A stretch of 64,000 bases of DNA from Lysinibacillus sp. G4S2 (GCF_030348505.1 NZ_JAUCFJ010000002.1:2360001-2424000); one strand, 5' to 3'; shown: positions 1 through 8,878, counted from the stretch's first letter. A program made the numbers and translations. Notes: generated by a model not told the origin, from the sequence alone.

Positions 1-696
1 CCAATTACCGAGCATCACTGTAAAAGCGGCAAGGGCACATCTTCGTGTTTCTAAATCTCGAACATTAAAATAATTAAAATATTCATCATACTCACAACCT
101 CCACCAGTATGGAAACCTCCAAGACCAAAATTTTTAAGCCCCTCTGTTACTTTTTCTACGATAGATGTTGGAGTAGGCTGTAACGGCTGATTTATATCAA
201 GCGCAATAATTTCATCGCTACTAGAATCTAATCGATGACCTAGATAAGTAATTGTTCGATAGTATTTTAATATATCTTGATTAGTTGTCGTATAAGCGAT
301 GTTGTCAATTAAGAAACCCATTGCTTCAGCGTGTTCTCCTACGTTATATAATGCCATGGCGTAAAATATTTTCATTTGTTCTTTTTTAGGGAATTTACGG
401 AATGCTTCTTGGAAAAGTTTTTTCGCCTCTAAAAAAAGTTCGTGTGTTCGATAAATGCATCCTAATTTGACGTATGCGTCCTCCAGTTCTTCATCTGTTA
501 AACCTAGTTCAATCGCCTGCTCATAAAATGGCATTGCCTTTGTTTCTTCAGCTAAAATATCAAAGCTTCGTGCACATTCATAATGGAGGGAAGGATTGAG
601 TTGGTCGTTTGATAATAATGTCAAAAACATTTGTTTCGATTCTTGTAGTTTTCCTTGTCTTCGTAGCTGTAATGCTATATCTTTAGTGTTTTCCAT
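1..696 (-). CDS. TPR-repeat protein, 3' end outside window
   Basis: Open from an ATG at 696-694 through the left window edge, 232 codons with no stop. The N-terminus reads MENTKDIALQLRRQGKLQES and is followed by helix-pair repeats of TPR type, for example around HYECARSFDILAEE and AYVKLGCIYRTHELFLEA. Tetratricopeptide proteins bind partner proteins, and nothing here identifies the partner. The last visible part (about residues 195-232) is Gly- and Tyr-rich and may be a separate C-terminal module. The call rests on repeat pattern only; the exact family is not recognised. Confidence 0.7.
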   Translation of the reverse strand, partial: MENTKDIALQLRRQGKLQESKQMFLTLLSNDQLNPSLHYECARSFDILAEETKAMPFYEQAIELGLTDEELEDAYVKLGCIYRTHELFLEAKKLFQEAFRKFPKKEQMKIFYAMALYNVGEHAEAMGFLIDNIAYTTTNQDILKYYRTITYLGHRLDSSSDEIIALDINQPLQPTPTSIVEKVTEGLKNFGLGGFHTGGGCEYDEYFNYFNVRDLETRRCALAAFTVMLGNW

Positions 697-859
697 GATT
701 CTGCCTCTTCTCTGCTTGATATAATTATTATTCTGGAAAAAAAGGATAAAACCTCCTTTTGATTTAAGTATAAATTATCAACCGGGCTCTAAAAAATAGT
801 AGGAGACACAAAAAAATAATTGCCATTTGATAGTTTTCTTCAAAAATATTTAGAAGAAA

Positions 860-1157
860 TGTGATATACAAAGAGCGGAGAGGAGAAAATTCCAGCTGAT
901 CAAAAAGGAAAGCTACTCGATATTGCCCAGGAAATTTTAGAAAATTCGGATATCTGGAGAAGGCTACATCTATACATAAACAGAGGTTGATATTCAAAAA
1001 GGCCAACAGCATTTGATGCAGGGACGCACAAGCTTTGTCATTGCTCACCGCTTAAAAACAATCGAAAATGCCGACTAAATTCTTGTTATTCAATAGGGGA
1101 AATTGTTGAGCAGGGGGAATCACTATGCAAAAACAAGGAATTTATAGTAATCTACAG
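860..1157 (+). pseudogene. Decayed ABC transporter ATPase (C-terminal relic)
   Basis: No continuous frame remains, but pieces in different frames spell the end of an MdlB/MsbA-type ABC exporter: AQEILENSDI (before Walker B), [23 protein letters not shown]-like text with the switch histidine, TIENAD, EIVEQG, and finally GIYSNLQQKVLN. The Walker A half is absent and several frameshifts and stops interrupt it. It is followed by an intact terminator, so it looks like the tail of a lost operon. No product is expected. Confidence 0.75.
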
Positions 1158-1201
1158 CAAAAAGTTTTGAACTCTTCATCCTTTACATAATAACAAAAAG
1201 A

Positions 1202-1240
1202 AAAACTCCATTTGGAAAAAGTCAAATGGAGTTTCTTTTA
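1202..1240 (+). terminator. Intrinsic terminator after ABC relic
   Basis: Perfect inverted repeat AACTCCATTT / AAATGGAGTT with a 10-nt loop, followed by TTCTTTTA. It survived the decay of the upstream transporter gene. Confidence 0.8.
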
Positions 1241-1355
1241 TAACGAGCTATGATGCCCTCTAGGACCCGATAGCACAAGTGTATAACTTAACAATTTTAG
1301 CTTTATTTCAAGAATACTGTCCAATTTTAAGATCGTTCTTTCCTCATCTAGTGAT

Positions 1356-1784
1356 TTAAAGCAAATTGAATAATCCTTCTGGAACTAAGCTTAATTTATT
1401 TTTGGAAAAATCGCTAATTGGCTTCCAAAGCAATTTGAAGGTTGCACCATTATCTTCATGTCCAAAAAAAGAAGGTTTTTCATAAAAAGACTTTTCAACA
1501 AATTCAGCATCATAAACAAAAACTACTTCGTGTCCAAGGTCACCATTATATGTAAATATGTTTTCAAGTGTACCTAAATAGTTTAAGTTATTTATATTTG
1601 CCCCGATTTCTTCAAGTACTTCTCTCTTTATTGCTTTAGAACTTGTCTCCCCGTATTCAATTCCTCCGCCAATTGGTCGATAGTAATGATCTCTCTTTAC
1701 TTCATCAAAACCTTCTGCGACAAGTATTGAATCGCCTTTCCTAAATATACAAATAGCAATTGCTCGAATTTGCCCTTTTCTCAT
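1356..1784 (-). CDS. NUDIX hydrolase
   Basis: A 142-residue protein with a complete Nudix box at about residues 40-62 (GGIEYGETSSKAIKREVLEE then IG), which binds Mg2+ and cleaves nucleoside diphosphates linked to another moiety. The substrate cannot be read from the sequence. It is a single-domain protein of usual length. The ATG at 1784 is preceded (reading the minus strand) by a GGAGG-like site. It is divergent from the DUF1801 gene; the roughly 260-bp gap between them is A+T-rich and must hold both promoters. Confidence 0.9.
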   Translation of the reverse strand: MRKGQIRAIAICIFRKGDSILVAEGFDEVKRDHYYRPIGGGIEYGETSSKAIKREVLEEIGANINNLNYLGTLENIFTYNGDLGHEVVFVYDAEFVEKSFYEKPSFFGHEDNGATFKLLWKPISDFSKNKLSLVPEGLFNLL

Positions 1785-2046
1785 CCTCTACCTCCATTCT
1801 CTTCTTCAAAACCCTGCTCCGCTAGATTCATATGTTGTTCTGTGAATCTGTTTTACTTTATTATAACAATTAAATAAATGGTATATAACTTAACCTGTGC
1901 CGTTAGTGAAATAAGAAATTATATTAGCATAAAAGGTAATTGGATTTCTTATCGAACTTTGTTTTAAAGCCACGTTTGTATTAGCAATTGTGGTAAACTT
2001 CTGTAAATGTTATGATGCACTAATATTTAGAAGGTGAGGTATAAAC

Positions 2047-2469
2047 ATGTACGAATTAAAAACGAAAGAGACGGATGAGAGTGTTATTGAATTTATTGAA
2101 AACGTCGATCATCCTAAGAAACGTGAAGATGCTTACCAACTATTGGATATTTTTACTGAAGTAACAGGATATGAAGCTAAAATGTGGGGGCCTAGTATTA
2201 TCGGATTTGGTAGCTATCATTACAAATATGAATCTGGACATGAAGGCGATGCACCTCTAGTTGGATTTTCTCCTCGAAAGGCTAAAATCAGTTTATATTT
2301 TGCCCCAGGTGACAGTGAGCGAGAACAATTATTAAAAGAGTTTGGCAAACATACAACGGGAAAAGCTTGTGTTTATATAAATAAGCTAGCGGATATTGAT
2401 GTGGAAGTATTAAAGTCGCTCATTAAACAATCTGTAGCCTTTTTACAAAAAACCTATCCCCAACTATAA
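2047..2469 (+). CDS. DUF1801 domain protein
   Basis: A 140-residue protein of the YdhG/DUF1801 fold. Recognisable features are the N-terminal helix with FIENVDHPKKREDA, the central YEAKMWGPSIIGFGSYHYKY segment, and the C-terminal VYINKLADIDVEVLKSLI helix. The family is related to the frataxin/CyaY-like fold, and its function is not established. The ATG follows GAAGGTGAGG with good spacing. It is monocistronic, with its own terminator just downstream. Confidence 0.85.
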   Translation: MYELKTKETDESVIEFIENVDHPKKREDAYQLLDIFTEVTGYEAKMWGPSIIGFGSYHYKYESGHEGDAPLVGFSPRKAKISLYFAPGDSEREQLLKEFGKHTTGKACVYINKLADIDVEVLKSLIKQSVAFLQKTYPQL

Positions 2470-2480
2470 TTCTTTTTGGG

Positions 2481-2524
2481 TCAAAGGCTGTCTAAGTGGT
2501 GTGAAAACTTTAGGCAGCTTTTTG
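2481..2524 (+). terminator. Intrinsic terminator
   Basis: AAGGCTGTCTAA pairs with TTAGGCAGCTTT (one G-U pair), followed by TTGATTTTC. It lies directly after the DUF1801 gene. Confidence 0.7.
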
Positions 2525-2599
2525 ATTTTCTTGAAAAAATTAATTAGAAATTTATTTTTAACGTGTATCCTTTCAAGTATCAACTGAGAGGAGAGTTAT

Positions 2600-3589
2600 A
2601 TGAAGAAAATATTTAAGAAAATAGGAATCTACTTTTTTGCGTTTATGTTATTTGGGCTTAGTGTGATATTTATCTATCATCAATACGAGCTAAGTAAGGA
2701 ATCTGACGTTTTGGAAAATAAAGGAACAATTGTTGAGGTAGATCATAATAAAATGAATGTTTATACTGAGGGCGATGGCGAGGACACTTATGTATTTATG
2801 GCAGGCTCAGGAATTGCGGCACCTATTTATGAAATGAAAGGACTTTACAGTAAGTTTTCGCAAGAGCATAAGATTGCTGTTGCTGAAAGAGCTGGATATG
2901 GATATAGTGATGTTTCTAACGACGAACGCAATATTGATACAATTTTAGCTCAGACAAGAGAAGCGCTCCTGCAAAGTGGCAATAAGCCTCCTTATATTCT
3001 AGTACCACATTCTATCTCGGGGGTTGAAGCTATTTATTGGGCACAAAAATACCCTGAAGAAATTAAAGGGATTATTGCACTTGATATCAGTTTGCCAAGT
3101 CAATATATAGAGCATAAAATAGGAGTGGTCGAAAAAGCGACTGTTGGAGGAATAAATCTGTTGACCGAAATGGGTTTACACCGACTAGCCCCTTCGAAAG
3201 TGTATAATCAAGAAGTCATCAAGCAAACTTTTTTAACGGAAGAAGAAAAAGAAATATATAAAGCACTGTCCTTTAAACAATTTTTGAATGATGATATGAA
3301 AAATGAGCTACTACATGTATACGATAATAGTGTGAAATCAGAGGAGCTTCCAAAACCAAAAGATACACCTATTTTATTGATTGATGCCATTGCTGAACAA
3401 AATAAAGATTCCAAATATACGAAGTACCATCGCCAGAAATATGCTGAATTTGCCGAGCGAATACATATATCGGATGTGAAGGAATTAAGTGGTACTCATA
3501 GCATTTATTTATATAAACCCAATGAGATTTATCAACTGGCGATGGAATTTATGAACAAAGTTGATAACAAAGAAAGGCCGATGGAATGA
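2600..3589 (+). CDS. Membrane-anchored alpha/beta hydrolase
   Basis: A 329-residue protein. Residues about 7-26 form one transmembrane or signal-anchor helix, and the rest is an alpha/beta-hydrolase domain facing outward. The nucleophile elbow is HSISG (G-x-S-x-G type, first Gly replaced by His), with an oxyanion-region MAGSGIAAP upstream and a late GTHS that can supply the catalytic His. It resembles lipase/esterase-like hydrolases; the substrate is unknown. Its stop overlaps the start of the response-regulator gene by 4 bp (ATGA), so it is probably co-expressed with the two-component system. Confidence 0.85.
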   Translation: MKKIFKKIGIYFFAFMLFGLSVIFIYHQYELSKESDVLENKGTIVEVDHNKMNVYTEGDGEDTYVFMAGSGIAAPIYEMKGLYSKFSQEHKIAVAERAGYGYSDVSNDERNIDTILAQTREALLQSGNKPPYILVPHSISGVEAIYWAQKYPEEIKGIIALDISLPSQYIEHKIGVVEKATVGGINLLTEMGLHRLAPSKVYNQEVIKQTFLTEEEKEIYKALSFKQFLNDDMKNELLHVYDNSVKSEELPKPKDTPILLIDAIAEQNKDSKYTKYHRQKYAEFAERIHISDVKELSGTHSIYLYKPNEIYQLAMEFMNKVDNKERPME

Positions 3590-4257
3590 AAGGATTTACG
3601 ATATTAATAGTAGAAGACGATCTAATGATTGGCGATTTGATGCAAAAAATACTACAGCGTGAAGGTTACGATGTTGTGTGGAAAACAGATGGACAAGAAA
3701 TTATGAGCATTATTCATCAAATCGATTTAGTGATTATGGACATTATGCTCCCAGGGGAAGATGGCTATCAGCTGACAAAGAATATTAAAAGCTTAGGTTT
3801 AAATATCCCCATTATTTTTCTATCAGCTCGCAATGATATCGACAGCAAGCTTCAAGGGTTAACGGTTGGGGAAGATTATATGACAAAGCCATTTGATCCG
3901 AGAGAGCTACTTTTACGAATGCAGAAAATGCTCGAGCAGCAATATGGGACATTTACGCAAATACAGCATTTATTGATTGATATAGAGCTTCGTAAAGTTT
4001 TTAAACATACTATTCATGATGAAATTGCATTGACAGCGATTGAACGCAAAATCTTCTTCTATTTATTTGACAACAGGGACAGAGTTTTAACAAAGGATCA
4101 CTTTTTTGACTATTTATGGCCACTTGAGGATCGAAATCATAATATTATCAATGTCCACATCAAAAAGATTAGAACAAAAATGGATGATCCTTCAGGCAAC
4201 ATCCTTCAAAATATTTACGGAGAAGGGTATCGATTAAATACCTACATAAAAAAATGA
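3586..4257 (+). CDS. OmpR-family response regulator
   Basis: A 223-residue protein. The receiver domain has an acidic pair E10/D11, phospho-acceptor D52 in DIMLPGEDGYQ, S80, and K101 in TKPF. It is followed by a winged-helix Trans_reg_C domain (residues about 125-220, ending in GEGYRLN). The usual GADDY motif is shortened to GEDY, one residue missing just before the conserved lysine. It overlaps both the hydrolase upstream and the kinase downstream by 4 bp. It should regulate transcription after phosphorylation by that kinase; targets are unknown. Confidence 0.95.
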   Translation: MKGFTILIVEDDLMIGDLMQKILQREGYDVVWKTDGQEIMSIIHQIDLVIMDIMLPGEDGYQLTKNIKSLGLNIPIIFLSARNDIDSKLQGLTVGEDYMTKPFDPRELLLRMQKMLEQQYGTFTQIQHLLIDIELRKVFKHTIHDEIALTAIERKIFFYLFDNRDRVLTKDHFFDYLWPLEDRNHNIINVHIKKIRTKMDDPSGNILQNIYGEGYRLNTYIKK

Positions 4258-5252
4258 CGTTAAAAACAAAATATCGATTGTTATTATTTTCAGCGATTGT
4301 CAGTGTTCCAATCGTGTTGTTGGGAATAAGTGTGTCAATGTCCATTATTTATGAGTTTGCCTTTAAAACTCGTAATAAAGGCACGCCATTCCATGAATCT
4401 TTTGCCTACCCAACTATGCTAATTGTGTTTTTTCTATCATTATGTTTGCTAGCGTTTTTATTTTCGAAATCAATCAATTCATTACTTTCTAAAATAAATA
4501 TGTTAAACAAAGCCATTCGTGACTTAGCAAGTAATGAAAAAACACCAAATACATTAAAGGTTGACAATGAGGATGAAATTGGACAGCTCATTCAGTCAGT
4601 TAATATGCTAATTGAGCGAACTACCTATCGGGAATTAGAGCTTAAGCAACAACAGGAGCTGCAAAAAGAGCTTCTACAAAAGCTAAGACACGACATTAAT
4701 ACACCGCTCACAGCGATCCGTTTACAATTATTTTATCTAGAAGATCACTATAAGGAACAACCGAAATTAGTAGAGTCCTTAAACGAGCAAATTCAATATA
4801 TTGCTAGCTTAACGAATGAATTTAATTTGCAGTCCTTAGATACAATTGAAAATTCGTATGTTGTGAATGAAGAAATCCAACTCGCTGTATTGTTAGAAAC
4901 GATGATAAAAAAGTGGAGCTATTTATATAGAATACATGACATCGAACTAATTTTTCATGCCGACGATAGTCATTTAATATGGACGAGCAATGAGCTATGG
5001 CTACAACGTTTATTCGATAATGTGTTTCAAAACACAATGAAACATTCAAAAGCTACAAAACTTGAGGTAACGATTAAAGAGGGCAAGGTTTATATGACTG
5101 ATAATGGTATTGGTTTTGATCAGACTCATGTAGGCGAAGGTCTAGGCTTAAAAATTATTGACGATATAACAAGAATATTGAATATCACCTATACGTTACA
5201 ATCAACTGGTGAAGGGACTTTTTATTTTTTTTCTTACGCTGAATATCGATAA
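4254..5252 (+). CDS. Sensor histidine kinase
   Basis: A 332-residue membrane kinase. Two transmembrane helices (about 9-32 and 53-71) enclose a short extracytoplasmic loop of about 20 residues, suggesting membrane-derived rather than periplasmic sensing. A HAMP-like linker leads to the H box LRHDINTPLTAI (H146). The catalytic domain has an N box (NVFQNTMKH), G1 (DNGIGF) and G2 (GEGLGLKI). It is the partner of the adjacent regulator, with translational coupling. The stop codon lies inside the first CGATAAAT unit of the 21-bp repeat array. Confidence 0.95.
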   Translation: MTLKTKYRLLLFSAIVSVPIVLLGISVSMSIIYEFAFKTRNKGTPFHESFAYPTMLIVFFLSLCLLAFLFSKSINSLLSKINMLNKAIRDLASNEKTPNTLKVDNEDEIGQLIQSVNMLIERTTYRELELKQQQELQKELLQKLRHDINTPLTAIRLQLFYLEDHYKEQPKLVESLNEQIQYIASLTNEFNLQSLDTIENSYVVNEEIQLAVLLETMIKKWSYLYRIHDIELIFHADDSHLIWTSNELWLQRLFDNVFQNTMKHSKATKLEVTIKEGKVYMTDNGIGFDQTHVGEGLGLKIIDDITRILNITYTLQSTGEGTFYFFSYAEYR

Positions 5253-5363
5253 ATATTGAAAAGTGGGTGATAAATTCTAAAATTGTTCCGATAAATCTGT
5301 AAATCATTCCGATAAATTTAAAAATTAGGGCGATAAATCTAAAAATAGTTCCGATAAATTGAG
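5247..5363 (+). repeat. 21-bp CGATAAAT tandem repeat, five units plus partial
   Basis: Units start at 5247, 5268, 5289, 5310, 5331 and 5352, each beginning CGATAAAT or TGATAAAT followed by 13 variable A+T-rich bases. The period is exactly 21 bp. The first unit supplies the TAA stop codon of the histidine kinase. Confidence 0.85.
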
Positions 5364-5366
5364 ATA

Positions 5367-5403
5367 GACCCTATTGAACGAACTAACTTCGTTCAATAGG
5401 GTC
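5367..5403 (-). terminator. Perfect hairpin at 3' end of LysR gene
   Basis: GACCCTATTGAACGAA and its exact complement are separated by 5 bases, giving a 16-bp stem. The LysR stop codon lies in the loop region, so the end of the coding sequence is part of the stem. The U-tract is weak on both strands, so termination may be modest or bidirectional. Confidence 0.55.
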
Positions 5404-6258
5404 TTCAAGCAATGATTCAATGACATGTTTTAATTGAAAGATGGAAGATTGTTTACTGTCGCTCTTTTTGTAAATAAAGACAGTTTCTATTATGTTGTGG
5501 AGCTGCTGTAAATTGTAGTAGTGAATGTTCGTATAGTTATATAAATTGATTAGTTTTGTATTTAATACAGCAATCGAATTGTCTATTTGGAGGAAATCAA
5601 GAATGCTACTCACCGATTTTATTTCTTTCGTCGTAAATGGAACTTGATGCTTTTTTAGCCATTCTGACATCGCGCGTGAATACATACATCCTTTACTTAG
5701 TACAAGTAGTGTAACGGGTGAACGTTCCTCAAAATTAATGATATGTGTATTATTCGATATGACTTCAAATGTTTCGGATGCAATCATGTCATAATTTAAG
5801 TCAGGATAATGTTTAATAGGGTTACTTGTTAATGCACAATCCATTTCGGCATTGTGTACTTTTTCATTTAAGGAAGTACTAGATTCTACTGTGAAATCGA
5901 CATCTAAAGGTATATTATTTGTTTGTAACGTATGCATAATGGATGCGCCATAAATTTTGATTGTTGTATGTGATGTGCCAAAGCTAATTTTAGTGATCAT
6001 TTGTTCGGCCCCGATTGCTTGTAAAAATTCATCGTATTCCTCTGTCATAAGCTTTAAAAAGTTTAAATATTGTGTGCCTACATCCGTAATTTTTAATCCT
6101 TGCGGTGTCCGTTTAAAAACTTCCTGACCAATTTCAGACTCCATTTTTTTCACTTTAGACGTTAAGGCAGATTGGGTATAATTAGTCATTTCTGCGGATT
6201 TACTAAGATTTTGCCTCTCCAAAATCTCGATTTTCAATGCTATTTCTTCTATATTCAT
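5383..6258 (-). CDS. LysR-family transcriptional regulator
   Basis: A 291-residue protein. The N-terminal winged HTH (about residues 1-60) contains SAEMTNYTQSALTSKVKKME and is followed by a type-2 periplasmic-binding-like effector domain. The ATG at 6258 has an AGGTG site; a longer in-frame extension to 6333 lacks one and is not family-like. It is divergent from an MFS transporter, the classical LysR arrangement, so it probably controls that gene in response to a small ligand. Confidence 0.92.
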   Translation of the reverse strand: MNIEEIALKIEILERQNLSKSAEMTNYTQSALTSKVKKMESEIGQEVFKRTPQGLKITDVGTQYLNFLKLMTEEYDEFLQAIGAEQMITKISFGTSHTTIKIYGASIMHTLQTNNIPLDVDFTVESSTSLNEKVHNAEMDCALTSNPIKHYPDLNYDMIASETFEVISNNTHIINFEERSPVTLLVLSKGCMYSRAMSEWLKKHQVPFTTKEIKSVSSILDFLQIDNSIAVLNTKLINLYNYTNIHYYNLQQLHNIIETVFIYKKSDSKQSSIFQLKHVIESLLEDPIERS

Positions 6259-6288
6259 GTTGTATTTCACACACCTATTAAATTTTTT

Positions 6289-6340
6289 GATAGCCGCTAT
6301 CATTTTCCTCCATTTTACGCATTCCTTGGGCAAGCGTAAA
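6289..6340. promoter_or_regulatory. Candidate LysR operator between divergent genes
   Basis: Two inverted repeats lie in the 144-bp gap: GATAGC-C-GCTATC at 6289-6301, and TTTACGC (6314-6320) with GCGTAAA (6334-6340). The second has the T-N11-A type spacing often bound by LysR proteins. Assignment to this LysR is inferred from position. Confidence 0.45.
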
Positions 6341-6402
6341 CTCTAGATATATAAAGTTATACTGCACAAATGAATCAGTGTAACGGCATTGGAGGATTTT
6401 TT

Positions 6403-7614
6403 ATGAATACATATTATAAATGGATCATCGTTTTAGTAGCTACGCTTTCGCAAACTGCCGCAACTTTTGTAACGTACGGCATGGGACCAATTGCTACATT
6501 TTATCAAACTGAATGGAATTTATCATCGTTCCAAGCAGGATTTATCGTTTCTGCTGTCAATATTGGGCCGCTATTTTCCATGATTGTGTTCGGCTATTTC
6601 ATGGATAAGAAAGGGGAAAAACAAATCATCGGATGGGGCTCTATTTTACTAGGATTCTCAGCTTTACTGCTCATGTTGGCAAATAACTATACGGTGTTAC
6701 TATTTTTATTAATAGTCGTAGGAATATGGTACGGAAGTGCGCAAACAGGGGGCAGCGCGGCCATCGTGAAATGGTTTCCAGATAAACATCGAGGGCTGGC
6801 GATTGGCATTCGACAAACAGGCATTCCGATTGGCGGCGCTTTAGCATCAGTCATCCTCACATATATGTACCATCATTATAACCTGACATCGGTGCATCTT
6901 GTACAAGGTTTGGTTGCGATTGCAGGTGGATTAATTTTTTTACTTATTTATCAAGAACCTAAAAATCATATCGCAACGGCGGCAGCATCGGTAACCTTTA
7001 AAGAAAAGATGAGTGCCATTAAAAATAACAAAGATTTATACCCGATTTATATTGTAGGTATCGTCATGATGACCTTGCAAATGATACTTGTTGCCCATTT
7101 TATGAGTTATTTACATCAAGAGGGTAATTATTCATTGACGGAGGCTGGGCAGTATTTAAGCCTTGTATTATTAGGAGGTATGATTGGAAGGGTAGCTATT
7201 GCCTGGATTAGTGATCAATTTTTTGCACAAAAACGGGAGCATTTATTAATCATGGTAATGGCTAGTGCAGTTATTTTCACAGTTCTATTGCCTTTTATAT
7301 TGCAGGAGAAAAATTTAATGCCACTATTTTGCTTTGTATTAGGCTTTGTAGCGCTTGGTTGGTATTCATTGTATATTGCTTGTGTGACAGAGCGTTCAAA
7401 TCCCCATTATGTTGGTCTAACCGTAAGTGCAGCCTTGACGTTGAATCAATTATTTATTGTTATTGCGCCTTCGTTATTTGGACTCATGGTAACAGTTTTT
7501 TCAAGCTATCAATTGGCGCTGGATATAGTTGCGATTTTCATAGCGCTAGGTGCAGTTAATTTATATAGATCTTTGAAAAGGCTTGAATTCAATAATCGGA
7601 GAAATGCGATATGA
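6403..7614 (+). CDS. MFS transporter
   Basis: A 403-residue, 12-helix major facilitator. MFS signatures include the loop 2-3 motif GYFMDKKGEKQIIG, a charged central loop near residues 200-212, and GRVAIAWISD in the second half. The ATG at 6403 has GGAGGA six bases upstream; an in-frame ATG at 6370 has no site. Its substrate cannot be assigned. Its stop overlaps the start of the following AHSA1-like pseudogene by 4 bp (ATGA). Regulation by the divergent LysR gene is likely. Confidence 0.9.
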   Translation: MNTYYKWIIVLVATLSQTAATFVTYGMGPIATFYQTEWNLSSFQAGFIVSAVNIGPLFSMIVFGYFMDKKGEKQIIGWGSILLGFSALLLMLANNYTVLLFLLIVVGIWYGSAQTGGSAAIVKWFPDKHRGLAIGIRQTGIPIGGALASVILTYMYHHYNLTSVHLVQGLVAIAGGLIFLLIYQEPKNHIATAAASVTFKEKMSAIKNNKDLYPIYIVGIVMMTLQMILVAHFMSYLHQEGNYSLTEAGQYLSLVLLGGMIGRVAIAWISDQFFAQKREHLLIMVMASAVIFTVLLPFILQEKNLMPLFCFVLGFVALGWYSLYIACVTERSNPHYVGLTVSAALTLNQLFIVIAPSLFGLMVTVFSSYQLALDIVAIFIALGAVNLYRSLKRLEFNNRRNAI

Positions 7615-7957
7615 ATAAAGAAAAAAGTTCCATTTGGATTGATGCAAATATTGCTACAGTTTGGCAAGTAATTACGGATGAAGGGCAGCTGTCACAATGG
7701 TAGGCGCCAGGTTCAACATGGAAGATCCCTAAATTAGAAGCTGGTGAAAAAATAACTTTCACGTTAATGCCGAATGCACATAATCAGCTCTCCGAAAAAT
7801 TATCGATGATGTAACGATACAAGAAGTCCTTCCGAAGCGGGAGTTTCCGTTTTACTTAGAAGTGCCATAAACATTAATTGCTATTGTCCTGAAGGGGCCA
7901 CTGTCACCTTTAATATGAGCGGCTATGAGGCTTCTCTTACTAATTTGAAGGCGTGAT
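7611..7957 (+). pseudogene. SRPBCC/AHSA1-like domain protein, inactivated
   Basis: The gene begins ATG overlapping the MFS stop and reads MNKEKSSIWIDANIATVWQV then ITDEGQLSQW, the start of an AHSA1/START-like (SRPBCC) protein. Codon 31 is TAG where the family usually has Trp (QWWAPGSTW pattern), so one base change fits. Later pieces continue in other frames: DDVTIQEVLPKREFPFYLEV, then a second nonsense TAA, then GATVTFNMSGYEASLTNLKA. At least two stops and one frameshift are present. It was probably the last gene of the MFS operon. Confidence 0.85.
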
Positions 7958-7970
7958 ATACTTACAATTT

Positions 7971-8023
7971 AAAAATGAACCCTGTATGAAGGCAAAAGTG
8001 CCACAATGCAGGGTTCATTTTTG
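7971..8023 (+). terminator. Intrinsic terminator
   Basis: AAAAATGAACCCTG pairs with CAGGGTTCATTTTT around a 23-nt loop, giving a strong stem and a T-run. It closes the MFS/AHSA1 unit. Confidence 0.8.
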
Positions 8024-8161
8024 CGTGATCGTTACATATCGTTAAATGAGTCCTTACTACGTCTTAGGTCTTAGATGAATTTAATTCGGAGGGGCGTTTT
8101 TATAAATTGGTATTTTGATACAATCATGTTAGTGGTATATTATACAGCAGGAGGAATTATA

Positions 8162-8878
8162 TTGAAAAAATTTATCGGTTTTGGATTATTAATAAGTGCT
8201 TCATTACTTGCTTTATCAGGATGTAACTCTGTCATTCCAGGCAAAACTAAAGATGAAACGATCTTAGTTGAAAAGGATGATGCAGAGAAGTTAGATGTTG
8301 AATTACAATTCGGTGTTGGAGATATGACAGTTAAAAAAGGCGCTAAAGATTGGGTTGAGGGTACTGCTCAATATAATATTAATAAACTGGCACCAAGAGT
8401 TGACTATGACTTACGCGGCAAGACTGGAGAAGTAGTGATTGATCATAAAGGTTCTACTAATGTAGGTTTAGGAAAAATAAAAAATACATGGGATATCCAA
8501 CTGAATGAAGATATTCCAATGGATCTCTACGTTGAAACAGGTGCCTCAGAAGCAGAACTTGATTTACAAGGTCTGCAATTGGAAAAATTAGATATTGAAA
8601 CAGGAGTTGGCGATCTCACTGTAAATTTAGGCGGAGATTGGAAAAAAAGCTTCAAAGCGAACATTGAAACAGGTGTTGGTGAAACTACTGTCGTTCTACC
8701 ATCGAAGGTTGGGGTAAAGCTGACGACAGAAGAGGGCATCGGCTCTTCCAATATAGAAGATTTTATCTCAAAAGGGAATGGCGTTTATGTCAATGAAGCA
8801 TATGAAAATGCGGATGTAGTGCTTGAGGTGCACTCTGAAATCGGTGTAGGCGACATTACTTTTAAATTGGATAAATAA
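8162..8878 (+). CDS. Lipoprotein with toast-rack/LiaF-like beta domain
   Basis: TTG start at 8162 with AGGAGG at 8149-8154. The 238-residue product opens with a signal peptide and lipobox ending LALSGC, so it should be a lipid-anchored surface protein. The body is a beta-repeat region with recurring G-V-G-D-(M/L)-T-V motifs (FGVGDMTVKK, ETGVGDLTVN, EIGVGDITFK), typical of toast-rack and LiaF/DUF4097-like domains. The function is unknown; related proteins accompany envelope-stress systems. An in-frame ATG at 8075 would add residues before the signal peptide and is not used here. Confidence 0.8.
   Translation: MKKFIGFGLLISASLLALSGCNSVIPGKTKDETILVEKDDAEKLDVELQFGVGDMTVKKGAKDWVEGTAQYNINKLAPRVDYDLRGKTGEVVIDHKGSTNVGLGKIKNTWDIQLNEDIPMDLYVETGASEAELDLQGLQLEKLDIETGVGDLTVNLGGDWKKSFKANIETGVGETTVVLPSKVGVKLTTEEGIGSSNIEDFISKGNGVYVNEAYENADVVLEVHSEIGVGDITFKLDK

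Noticed and set aside
764-1048. 94-residue minus-strand frame
   Set aside because: Antisense to the ABC-transporter relic, which explains the sequence better.
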